From positions 1 through 5,853 of the forward strand of contig CAJGDX010000110.1 in assembly GCA_904502185.1 (NCBI GenBank): a stretch of 5,853 nt of DNA. The letters run 5' to 3'. Shown here piece after piece: positions 1 to 5,789 of this stretch (its first letter is position 1; every line of letters starts with the position of its first letter). The notes below the pieces were generated by a model. It was not told the DNA's origin. It saw only the letters and a list, made by a program, of their open reading frames with translations, and searched no databases. The stretch is from an uncultured Bacteroidaceae bacterium. Its GTDB lineage: Bacteria; Bacteroidota; Bacteroidia; Bacteroidales; Bacteroidaceae. Made by a program: the position numbers and the translations under genes.

Positions 1-146
1 AGCAAGAAAATGAAGTTTACTTCAATTTTTTACAGCGACGACGCGAATGAGCGTTGTTTGCGACGACGGGAGGTTTATTTCCCCAAAGGAGTACGGCAAA
101 GCCGTCCATCAGTCCATCTTATCTAAAGATAGTGCAAGCCGAGAGT
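1..146. repeat. Long direct repeat, copy 1
   Basis: This 146-bp stretch recurs at 217-362 with only two differences (position 115 C versus 331 T, and 141 G versus 357 A). It may continue to the left of the window. It contains several small inverted repeats: TGAAGT-TT-ACTTCA at 11-24 flanked by A and T runs, ACGGC-AAA-GCCGT at 93-105, and TATCT-AA-AGATA at 120-131. The 9-mer gcgacgacg occurs directly at 35-43 and 60-68. The hairpin at 7-31 ends in a T6 run and could act as a weak, A/T-rich terminator for a gene to the left. The part around AAAGATAGTGCAAGCC resembles, from memory, an intergenic sequence dispersed in Bacteroidales genomes. That resemblance has not been checked. No protein-coding role is apparent. 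Confidence 0.9.
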
Positions 147-216
147 AATACAAAAAAAGCGTCGTTTTTTTTATTACCGAGGCGCAGCCTATTTTATCCA
201 AAGATAGCAATAAACG
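147..216. other. Spacer between the two repeat copies, with a degenerate hairpin unit
   Basis: This 70-bp stretch separates the two 146-bp copies, giving a repeat period of 216 bp. It holds an A7/T8 inverted pair around gcgtcg (near 155-175). It also holds a third hairpin of the same style as those in the repeats, TATCC-AA-AGATA at 195-206, preceded by gcgcagcctat. The gcgcagcctat string recurs at 377-387, before another aagata. The whole of 1-400 therefore looks built from variants of a few short modules rather than from one clean duplication. Confidence 0.55.
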
Positions 217-362
217 AGCAAGAAAATGAAGTTTACTTCAATTTTTTACAGCGACGACGCGAATGAGCGTTGTTTGCGACGACGGGAGGTTTATTTCCCC
301 AAAGGAGTACGGCAAAGCCGTCCATCAGTCTATCTTATCTAAAGATAGTGCAAGCCAAGAGT
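217..362. repeat. Long direct repeat, copy 2
   Basis: This is the second copy of the 146-bp element, matching 1-146 at 144 of 146 positions. It keeps the same internal inverted repeats: TGAAGT-TT-ACTTCA at 227-240, ACGGC-AAA-GCCGT at 309-321 and TATCT-AA-AGATA at 336-347. Sequence similarity stops at 363, where copy 1 goes on with aatac and copy 2 with cgacg. Near-identity between neighbouring copies suggests recent duplication or gene-conversion-like homogenisation. This is an inference. Confidence 0.9.
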
Positions 363-482
363 CGACGAAGTCAACTGCGCAGCCTATATTAAGATACAAC
401 AATACACTTTATCAGCAACATCAATCACCTCATTAAATTTTAAAAGTGTTAATTCAGCAAAGATAAAACAAAGATACTCATG
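363..482. other. Gene-free leader between repeats and lysis cassette
   Basis: No coding region is supported here. The first part (377-396) repeats the gcgcagcctat module seen at 182-192, followed by a partial aagata. From about 397 the sequence becomes A/T-rich and unstructured, as expected upstream of a Bacteroidota promoter. I see no tRNA, riboswitch fold or attachment-site-like repeat in it. Confidence 0.5.
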
Positions 483-490
483 TAGCTTTG
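483..490 (+). promoter_or_regulatory. Candidate -7 promoter element for the lysis cassette
   Basis: TAGCTTTG matches the Bacteroidota primary sigma factor -7 consensus TAnnTTTG at every defined position. It lies 13 to 19 nt upstream of the two possible holin starts (504 and 510), so transcription would begin just before the gene. No clear TTG (-33) element is present at the expected distance (around 455-465). The promoter may therefore be weak or activator-dependent. That would suit a lysis gene, but this is an inference. Confidence 0.45.
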
Positions 491-503
491 CGATAAAAAC
501 AGA

Positions 504-995
504 ATGATTATGAACGACTTTATCACATTTGTAAAAGCCATGATAATAGGAATTGTTTCGGAATTGTTCGCATTTTTTGCACCAATAGGAAACAATTTCA
601 TGGCACTGGTATGGCTATTCGCATTGAATTTCATATTTGGAATGTTGGCAGACATTCTTGCCGGACGAGATTTCTCAATGCGTAAAGCATTTTCCTGCAT
701 ATCGCATGCAACACTCTTTTTTGCACTATGCGCTTCGCTCTACGGGATCGGACACTATCAGCAGATGAACAACGACGTGCTGCATCAATGCGTCTCTTCC
801 TTCTGTTGGATACTTGTCTATTGCTACTCAACCAACATCGTAAGAAATGTTCGTTCACTATTACGCAGCACCACTCCGGCCTTTAAAACAGTTGATTTAT
901 TGTATAGTGCATTGACGTTGGCTTTTGTCAAAGCACTACCCTTTGTAGATGAGATTCTAAAGCAGCGGAAGGAGGTAAAAAATGCAGACAAGTGA
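504..995 (+). CDS. Phage holin family protein
   Basis: This 163-residue, strongly hydrophobic protein is the likely holin of the cassette. It would oligomerise in the inner membrane and open holes that let the downstream lysozyme reach the peptidoglycan. Four hydrophobic segments are visible at about residues 8-27, 30-52, 64-83 and 95-113, with a further moderately hydrophobic stretch at 130-148 and a charged C-terminal tail (KQRKEVKNADK). The pattern FxFGMLADxxxGRDFSMRKAF after the second segment and the IVRNVRSLL-like stretch at about 112-120 match, as I remember it, the holin family common in Bacteroidales phages and prophages. Two in-frame starts exist, 504 and 510. The second would leave a more usual leader after the -7 motif at 483-490. 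No Shine-Dalgarno precedes either. The gene's end overlaps the lysozyme start by 14 bases. Family assignment is good. Actual hole-forming activity is inferred from the family and the neighbours. Confidence 0.82.
   Translation: MIMNDFITFVKAMIIGIVSELFAFFAPIGNNFMALVWLFALNFIFGMLADILAGRDFSMRKAFSCISHATLFFALCASLYGIGHYQQMNNDVLHQCVSSFCWILVYCYSTNIVRNVRSLLRSTTPAFKTVDLLYSALTLAFVKALPFVDEILKQRKEVKNADK
969..976 (+). promoter_or_regulatory. Consensus Shine-Dalgarno for the lysozyme gene
   Basis: AAGGAGGT is a full match to the Shine-Dalgarno consensus and lies 5 nt before the ATG at 982. It is embedded in the holin codons for K-E-V near the holin C-terminus. No other gene in the window has such a site. It supports 982 rather than 1009 as the lysozyme start, and it suggests that translation of the lysozyme can begin independently on the holin message. 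Confidence 0.65.
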
Positions 996-1443
996 GAGAG
1001 GAATAAAAATGATAATTGCATTCGAGGGAATTGAATTAAAAGCCTATCGTTGTCCTGCGGGAATATGGACTATAGGCGTAGGACATACAGGTACGGTAGA
1101 CGACGAAGCCATACACGCGGAAATGTCAATAACAGAGGAAAAAGCTTTAAACATTTTACAATCAGACCTCAGACAGATAGAACGCTACATAAACAGACAA
1201 ACATTTGCAGAATATCTGACACAAGGACAATTCGACGCGCTTGTAAGTTTTATTTTCAACATTGGCACAGCGGCTTTCCAATCATCTACAATGCGAAAAA
1301 TCTTGTCATGTAAAAATACACCCGAAAAAGTTGCCAAGGAGTTTGAGCGTTGGGTTTACGGCAGGGTAAACGGCAAAAAGGAGAAGCTTCCTGGGCTAAT
1401 TAAAAGAAGAAATACAGAAAAAGAATTATTTCTCAACGGATGA
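982..1443 (+). CDS. Phage-type lysozyme (endolysin, T4-like GH24)
   Basis: This 153-residue protein is a muramidase expected to cleave the MurNAc-GlcNAc bond in peptidoglycan during lysis. The family triad is intact: E15 in FEG, C24 and T30, spaced as E-x8-C-x5-T, followed by GVGHTG at 32-37. The C-terminal lobe carries the usual QFDALVSFIFNIG (83-95), SSTMRK (101-106), ERWVY (122-126) and LPGLIKRR (136-143) stretches. Length is typical of a stand-alone endolysin. There is no signal peptide or N-terminal anchor segment, so release would depend on the holin encoded just upstream. The start at 982 is chosen because TSERGI before the catalytic FEG is normal for the family and a consensus Shine-Dalgarno precedes it. 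A later ATG at 1009 would trim that region. The gene overlaps the holin gene by 14 bases and is 36 bases before the next gene. Nothing suggests inactivation. Confidence 0.93.
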   Translation: MQTSERGIKMIIAFEGIELKAYRCPAGIWTIGVGHTGTVDDEAIHAEMSITEEKALNILQSDLRQIERYINRQTFAEYLTQGQFDALVSFIFNIGTAAFQSSTMRKILSCKNTPEKVAKEFERWVYGRVNGKKEKLPGLIKRRNTEKELFLNG

Positions 1444-1479
1444 TGATACACCTATACAATATTCCCAAAAGCAACAAAA

Positions 1480-1866
1480 ATGAAACTTCAAAAGATATTA
1501 ACATGCATCATAGTTGCAACATTCGTTCTCTCCTGTTCCACTGTAAAATACATTCCTGTGGAAAGGATACAACGCGACAGCATACACATCGGCATAATCA
1601 GGCGCGACAGTATAATTGTTCGAGACAGTATCAATACAACTACACGGGATGACACGGTTTTTACAACAAAATACAGATACGTCTACCGCGACAGAGTACA
1701 AATAGACACATTTTATCAAATACAGCACGACACAATCACCAAAATCCTTACAGTCGAAAAAGAACTATCCACGTGGCAAAAAAGGAAAATCGCAATAGGT
1801 GAATGGTTCTTGTGGGGTATTCCCTTGCTGTTGCTGATATTTTTGTTCAAACGATTCAGGCGATAA
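1480..1866 (+). CDS. Predicted u-spanin: lipoprotein with C-terminal membrane anchor
   Basis: This 128-residue protein has the two-ended topology of a unimolecular spanin, the kind typified by phage T1 gp11. It has a lipoprotein signal peptide with lipobox VLSC (C19 would be lipidated) and a C-terminal transmembrane segment at about 107-123 (WFLWGIPLLLLIFLF) closed by the basic tail KRFRR. Such a protein would tie the outer to the inner membrane and disrupt the outer membrane as the last lysis step. The roughly 88-residue periplasmic part is polar and looks beta-rich. It is built on a recurring D-[S/T]-hydrophobic motif at residues 33-35, 43-45, 49-51, 58-60, 76-78 and 84-86, often preceded by R. 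The position, third after holin and endolysin, fits. The start at 1480 gives a clean signal peptide. The stop codon lies inside the terminator stem. I recognise the architecture rather than a named family. The alternative is an uncharacterised phage lipoprotein. Confidence 0.75.
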   Translation: MKLQKILTCIIVATFVLSCSTVKYIPVERIQRDSIHIGIIRRDSIIVRDSINTTTRDDTVFTTKYRYVYRDRVQIDTFYQIQHDTITKILTVEKELSTWQKRKIAIGEWFLWGIPLLLLIFLFKRFRR

Positions 1867-1898
1867 GGATGGCAAACAACCATCTTTATCGCTTTTTT
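1860..1898 (+). terminator. Intrinsic terminator of the lysis cassette
   Basis: The arms 1860-1872 (GCGATAAGGATGG) and 1880-1892 (CCATCTTTATCGC) form a 13-bp stem with one G-U pair and a 7-nt loop (caaacaa), followed directly by six Ts (1893-1898). The TAA stop of the spanin-like gene (1864-1866) is part of the left arm. The cassette is therefore cleanly insulated from the sugar-metabolism genes downstream. Confidence 0.88.
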
Positions 1899-1995
1899 GC
1901 CCTTTAAAAGTCCAAAAAACCATCTAAATTCACAAAAACAGCAAAAAATAGATACGTTTTTATGTGAAAATATTTATCAATCGGACAAAAAGTAG

Positions 1996-2003
1996 TAATT
2001 TTA
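1996..2003 (+). promoter_or_regulatory. Possible -7 promoter element upstream of the mutarotase
   Basis: TAATTTTA matches the Bacteroidota -7 consensus TAnnTTTG except at the last base, and lies 46 nt before the ATG at 2050 in a very A/T-rich stretch. No good TTG element is seen at the expected -33 distance. A similar 7/8 match, TACGTTTT, occurs at 1953-1960. A promoter must lie somewhere in 1899-2049 because the terminator at 1860-1898 cuts off readthrough, but the exact site is a guess. Confidence 0.3.
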
Positions 2004-2049
2004 CAAACTATTACACAAAAACAGACTTTTTAAATTAAACTCATCAAAT

Positions 2050-3207
2050 ATGAAACAGTTCACAAAAAGCCTTTTAGGCATTGCAATCATCGCAACAGCG
2101 CTATGCTCATGCGGCGGTCAGAAACAGCAGGAGGCACCCGCACTCACCGAGTCCGGATTGAATCCCGAGAAATTCGTAAAGAACATTGACGGCAAGAACA
2201 CAGCCCTCTACACACTCACCAACAAGAATGGTGTTGAGGTGTGTATAACAAACTTCGGAGGACGCATCGCTTCAATCATGGTCCCCGACAAGAATGGCGT
2301 AAAACAGGACATCGTACTTGGTTTCGACAACATCGACGATTATCAGAATATCTCAAGCGACTTCGGCGCATGCATCGGCCGTTACGCTAACCGCATCAAT
2401 CAAGGCAAAATCACCGTTGAGGGCGTAGAGTACCAGTTGCCTCAGAACAACTACGGCCACTGTCTTCACGGAGGTCCTCAGGGATGGCAGTACAAAGTGT
2501 TCGATGTAGAAAAGGTTTCAAGCAACGAAATAGCATTGACACTCAACTCTCCCGACGGCGATGCGAACTTCCCCGGCAACGTAACAGCTAAAGTTGTTTA
2601 CACACTTACTGACGACAACGCCATCAACATTGCATACGAGGCTACAACCGACAAGACAACTGTCATCAACATGACCAACCACTCATATTTCAACCTCACA
2701 GGTGATGCTTCTAAACCGGTAACAGAGTGTCTGCTCACAATCAACGCCGACAACTACACTCCCGTTGACAGCACATTCATGACAACAGGCGAAATTGTAC
2801 CCGTAGAGAATACTCCCATGGACTTCCGTACAGCAAAAGCCATTGGTCAGGAGATCAACAACTACGACTTCGTACAGTTGAAAAACGGTAACGGATACGA
2901 CCACAACTGGGTACTCAACACAAACTGCGACGCAACACAGCTTGCAGCAAAAGTTGTATGTCCCGAGACAGGTATCACACTCGACGTATACACATCTGAG
3001 CCTGGTCTTCAGATCTACACAGGTAACTTCCTCGACTCAACAGTAAAAGGTAAAAAAGGTATCGCTTATCCCCAGCGTTCAGCAATCTGCCTTGAGACTC
3101 AGAAGTACCCCGATACACCCAACAAGCCCGAATGGCCCACAGCCATCCTTAACCCCGGCGAAAAATATACAAGCCTTTGTATCTACAAGTTTGGTGTTGA
3201 AAAATAA
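2050..3207 (+). CDS. Aldose 1-epimerase (mutarotase), lipoprotein form
   Basis: This 385-residue enzyme interconverts the alpha and beta anomers of aldoses such as galactose or glucose. The GalM fold runs from about residue 40 to the end. Visible active-site motifs are GRYANRI (110-116), NYGHCLHGG (134-142, with the substrate-binding His at 140), NHSYFNL (210-216, with the catalytic acid His211), GYDHNW (282-287, with Asp284) and LETQKYPD (348-355, with the catalytic base Glu349). The N-terminus is a lipoprotein signal peptide, LCSC, with C21 the likely lipidated residue, followed by a short linker. The enzyme is therefore membrane-anchored outside the cytoplasm and would act on sugars released from polysaccharide. 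This is common in Bacteroidales, whereas the classical enzyme is cytoplasmic. No Shine-Dalgarno precedes the start. It is 81 bases before tkt with no terminator between, so co-transcription is likely. The sugar substrate cannot be read from the sequence. Confidence 0.93.
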   Translation: MKQFTKSLLGIAIIATALCSCGGQKQQEAPALTESGLNPEKFVKNIDGKNTALYTLTNKNGVEVCITNFGGRIASIMVPDKNGVKQDIVLGFDNIDDYQNISSDFGACIGRYANRINQGKITVEGVEYQLPQNNYGHCLHGGPQGWQYKVFDVEKVSSNEIALTLNSPDGDANFPGNVTAKVVYTLTDDNAINIAYEATTDKTTVINMTNHSYFNLTGDASKPVTECLLTINADNYTPVDSTFMTTGEIVPVENTPMDFRTAKAIGQEINNYDFVQLKNGNGYDHNWVLNTNCDATQLAAKVVCPETGITLDVYTSEPGLQIYTGNFLDSTVKGKKGIAYPQRSAICLETQKYPDTPNKPEWPTAILNPGEKYTSLCIYKFGVEK

Positions 3208-3288
3208 CCAATACGAGAATAAATCAAAAAGCACAAACAGATTGTTATCAAACAAACGAATAAAATCATACAATAATATTCTAACGAC

Positions 3289-5301
3289 ATGAATAGCAAA
3301 GAACTGATGAACAAAGCCGCCGACAATATCCGCATACTAACGGCAGCAATGGTAGAAAAAGCAAAATCGGGTCACCCCGGTGGTGCTATGGGAGGTGCAG
3401 ACTTCATCAATGTACTCTACTCCGAGTTTATGGAATATGACCCCGAGAACCCCGCATGGGAAGAGCGCGACAGATTCTTCCTTGATCCCGGTCACATGTC
3501 ACCCATGCTCTACTCGGTACTTTCGCTGTGTGACAAATACAGCCTCGACGACCTTAAACAGTTCCGCCAGTGGGGAAGCTGTACACCCGGCCACCCCGAA
3601 GTTGATATCAAACATGGTATCGAGAACACTTCAGGTCCTTTGGGACAGGGACACGTCTACGCTGTAGGTGCAGCAATCGCAGCAAAATTCCTCAAAGCAC
3701 GTTTGGGCGAGGAGACAATGAACCAGACAATCTACGCATTCATCTCTGACGGAGGCGTAGAGGAAGAAATATCACAGGGCGCAGGACGCACTGCTGGTTT
3801 CCTCGGTCTCGACAACCTCATTATGTTCTACGACGCCAACCAGATACAGCTCTCTACACGTTGCGACAAGGTAATGACAGAAAACACAGCCATGAAATAC
3901 GAGGCATGGGGCTGGAAAGTCATCACCATCGACGGTAACGACAGCGACGCCATTCGCGCTGCTTTGAAAGAGGCTAAGGCAGAGAAGAAACGCCCCACCC
4001 TTATCATTGGAAACACAGTAATGGGTAAAGGCGCTCGCCGTGCCGATGGCAGCAGCTACGAGTTCGACTGCGCTACTCACGGAGCACCCCTCGGTGGCGA
4101 TGCATACATCAATACAATCAAAAACCTTGGCGGTGACGTGGAGAACCCCTTCCAGTTCTTCCCCGAGGTTAAAGCAATGTACGACGCACGTAAAGAGGAG
4201 TTGAAGAAGATTGTTGCAGAGCGCAAACAGCGCAAAGCTATGTGGGCAGCACAGAACCCCGACCTCGCAGTTAAAGAGGCAGAATGGTTCGCCGGCAAAA
4301 AGCCCGAAATCGACTGGAATGCAATTGAGCAGAAAGCAGATGCTCCCACACGTAATGCATCGGCAACAATCCTCAGCATTCTCGCCGAGAAATATGAGAA
4401 TATGATCTGTTCATCAGCCGACCTTTGCAACAGCGACAAGACTGATGGCTTCCTTAAGAAGACACATGCTATCGAGCCCGGTGACTTCAGCGGTGCATTC
4501 CTTCACGCAGGAGTATCAGAGTTGACAATGGCTTGTCTTTGCATTGGTATGTCACTCCACGGAGGTGTAATTGCAGCTTGCGGTACATTCTTCGTATTCA
4601 GCGACTACATGAAGCCTGCAATTCGTATGGCAGCACTTATGGAGCTTCCCGTCAAGTTCATCTGGTCACACGATGCGTTCCGCGTTGGAGAGGATGGTCC
4701 CACTCACGAGCCCGTTGAGCAGGAGGCACAAATACGTTTGATGGAGAAACTGAAAAACCACAATGGCAAAAACTCTATGCTTGTAATGCGTCCCGCCGAT
4801 GTAAACGAGACCACAGAGGCATGGAGAATGGCAATGGAAAACACCGACAGCCCCACAGGTCTGATCCTCTCACGTCAGAATGTCAACAACCTTCCCGCCG
4901 GCACCGACTACAAGCAGGCAGAAAAGGGTGCATACATCGTTGCAGGTTCAGACGAAGAGTTCGATGTTATCCTTCTTGCATCAGGTTCAGAAGTTGCTAC
5001 ACTCGTTGAAGGTGCAAAACTTCTTAACGCAGATGGCATCAAGACACGTATCGTTTCTGTTCCTTCAGAGGGTCTCTTCCGCAGCCAGTCTAAGGAGTAT
5101 CAGCAAAGTATTCTTCCCTGTGGTGCAAAAATCTTCGGTCTCACAGCAGGACTCCCTGTAAACCTCGAAGGTCTTGTAGGACACAATGGAAAGGTATTTG
5201 GTCTTGAATCCTTCGGTTTCTCAGCACCCTACAAAGTGCTCGACGAGAAACTTGGCTTCACAGCACAGAATGTATACAACCAGGTAAAAGAAATGCTATA
5301 A
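3289..5301 (+). CDS. tkt: Transketolase
   Basis: This 670-residue thiamine-diphosphate enzyme moves two-carbon units between sugar phosphates in the non-oxidative pentose phosphate pathway, in the cytoplasm. It is full length and single-chain. Residues expected for the active site are present: H29 in SGHPGG, H69 in DPGHMS, H102 in GHPE, GPLGQG (116-121), H264, E411 in GVSE (the conserved cofactor-activating Glu), H461, D469 and H473 in GEDGPTHEP, and R529 in SRQ. The diphosphate/metal motif reads S153-D154-G155 followed by a run of Glu and then D182-A-N184. The first Gly of the usual GDG is thus Ser, while the metal-binding Asp and Asn are kept. The order is cofactor-binding domain (about 1-280), a linker with basic helices (about 295-345), pyrimidine-binding domain (about 355-530) and C-terminal domain (about 545-670). 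Its stop overlaps the rpiB start by one base, suggesting coupled translation. No Shine-Dalgarno is visible. Confidence 0.97.
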   Translation: MNSKELMNKAADNIRILTAAMVEKAKSGHPGGAMGGADFINVLYSEFMEYDPENPAWEERDRFFLDPGHMSPMLYSVLSLCDKYSLDDLKQFRQWGSCTPGHPEVDIKHGIENTSGPLGQGHVYAVGAAIAAKFLKARLGEETMNQTIYAFISDGGVEEEISQGAGRTAGFLGLDNLIMFYDANQIQLSTRCDKVMTENTAMKYEAWGWKVITIDGNDSDAIRAALKEAKAEKKRPTLIIGNTVMGKGARRADGSSYEFDCATHGAPLGGDAYINTIKNLGGDVENPFQFFPEVKAMYDARKEELKKIVAERKQRKAMWAAQNPDLAVKEAEWFAGKKPEIDWNAIEQKADAPTRNASATILSILAEKYENMICSSADLCNSDKTDGFLKKTHAIEPGDFSGAFLHAGVSELTMACLCIGMSLHGGVIAACGTFFVFSDYMKPAIRMAALMELPVKFIWSHDAFRVGEDGPTHEPVEQEAQIRLMEKLKNHNGKNSMLVMRPADVNETTEAWRMAMENTDSPTGLILSRQNVNNLPAGTDYKQAEKGAYIVAGSDEEFDVILLASGSEVATLVEGAKLLNADGIKTRIVSVPSEGLFRSQSKEYQQSILPCGAKIFGLTAGLPVNLEGLVGHNGKVFGLESFGFSAPYKVLDEKLGFTAQNVYNQVKEML

Positions 5302-5741
5302 TGGAAAAGACAATCATAGGTTTGGCAAGCGACCACGCAGGTTATCCTCTTAAAGAGCAGGTTAAAGAGTGGCTCACAGCAAAAGGTTACGACTATAAAG
5401 ACTTTGGCACAAACAGCACAGACAGTTGCGACTACCCCGAGTTTGCACATGCATTGGGTAATGCAGTGGAGAATGGTGAATGTAAGATGGGAATAGCCAT
5501 CTGTGGTACCGGAAACGGTATAAACATGTCACTGAACCACCACGCAGGTATCCGCAGCGCACTTTGCTGGCTGCCCGAAATTGCTTCACTGGCGCGTCAG
5601 CACAACGATGCAAACGTGCTTGCAATGCCCGGACGCTTCATCGACGAAGCAACAGCAAAAGAGTGTGTTATAGCTTTCCTTGACACAGAGTTCGAAGGAG
5701 GAAGGCATCAGCGCAGGATAGATGCCATTCCTGTTAAATGA
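5301..5741 (+). CDS. rpiB: Ribose-5-phosphate isomerase B
   Basis: This 146-residue enzyme of the RpiB/LacAB family interconverts ribulose 5-phosphate and ribose 5-phosphate, feeding the transketolase encoded next to it. Visible motifs are SDHAGYPLK (10-18), DYP (44-46), the phosphate-binding loop CGTGNG (68-73) with the catalytic Cys68, ARQHNDANVL (98-107) with the ring-opening His101, GRF (111-113) and GGRHQRRI (133-140). The cysteine makes it an E. coli-like RpiB rather than the mycobacterial type, which uses Glu. Length is normal. The start ATG shares its A with the TAA stop of tkt (TAATG), so translation is probably coupled. A terminator begins 12 bases after the stop, so this is the last gene of the unit. 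A related allose- or galactose-6-phosphate isomerase activity cannot be excluded, but the pairing with tkt favours ribose 5-phosphate. Confidence 0.96.
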   Translation: MEKTIIGLASDHAGYPLKEQVKEWLTAKGYDYKDFGTNSTDSCDYPEFAHALGNAVENGECKMGIAICGTGNGINMSLNHHAGIRSALCWLPEIASLARQHNDANVLAMPGRFIDEATAKECVIAFLDTEFEGGRHQRRIDAIPVK

Positions 5742-5752
5742 TAAATAAATCT

Positions 5753-5789
5753 AAGGCGCTGTGTTCAGGTAAAAGACACAGCGCCTTTT
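5753..5789 (+). terminator. Intrinsic terminator after rpiB
   Basis: The arms 5753-5764 (AAGGCGCTGTGT) and 5776-5787 (ACACAGCGCCTT) pair perfectly over 12 bp around an 11-nt loop, followed by TT and then an A/T-rich stretch (atatata). It ends the mutarotase-tkt-rpiB unit. Because the left arm starts with AA and the right arm ends in TTTT, it may work better on the + strand than on the - strand. Confidence 0.88.

Noticed and set aside
54..266. Open frame of 70 codons starting with TTG across the repeats
   Set aside because: It starts with TTG, lies entirely in repeat sequence, has low-complexity composition and ends inside the second copy. It looks like a by-product of the repeat.
1..362. CRISPR-like array
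   Set aside because: Only two long copies (146 bp) with one 70-bp spacer, and no cas genes. The unit length and number are wrong for a CRISPR array.
1009..1443. Shorter lysozyme starting at the ATG at 1009
   Set aside because: It would remove the conserved TSERGI lead-in to the catalytic FEG and ignore the consensus Shine-Dalgarno at 969-976.
1440..1652. Alternative + strand frame overlapping the lysozyme stop and the spanin-like gene
   Set aside because: Its product is rich in His, Asn and Arg with no signal or domain, whereas the frame from 1480 has a clean lipoprotein signal and membrane anchor.
1899..2049. Prophage attachment site matching the left-hand repeats
   Set aside because: I found no stretch in this interval matching the 146-bp repeat or its modules beyond a few bases, and no tRNA gene.
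1899..2049. Riboswitch or attenuator before the mutarotase
   Set aside because: The region is A/T-rich with no convincing paired elements or known aptamer signature.
3772..4439. Two long antisense open frames (3772-4080 and 4077-4439) opposite tkt
   Set aside because: They are shadows of a strongly biased coding sequence. Their products show no recognisable domain, and tkt is certain.
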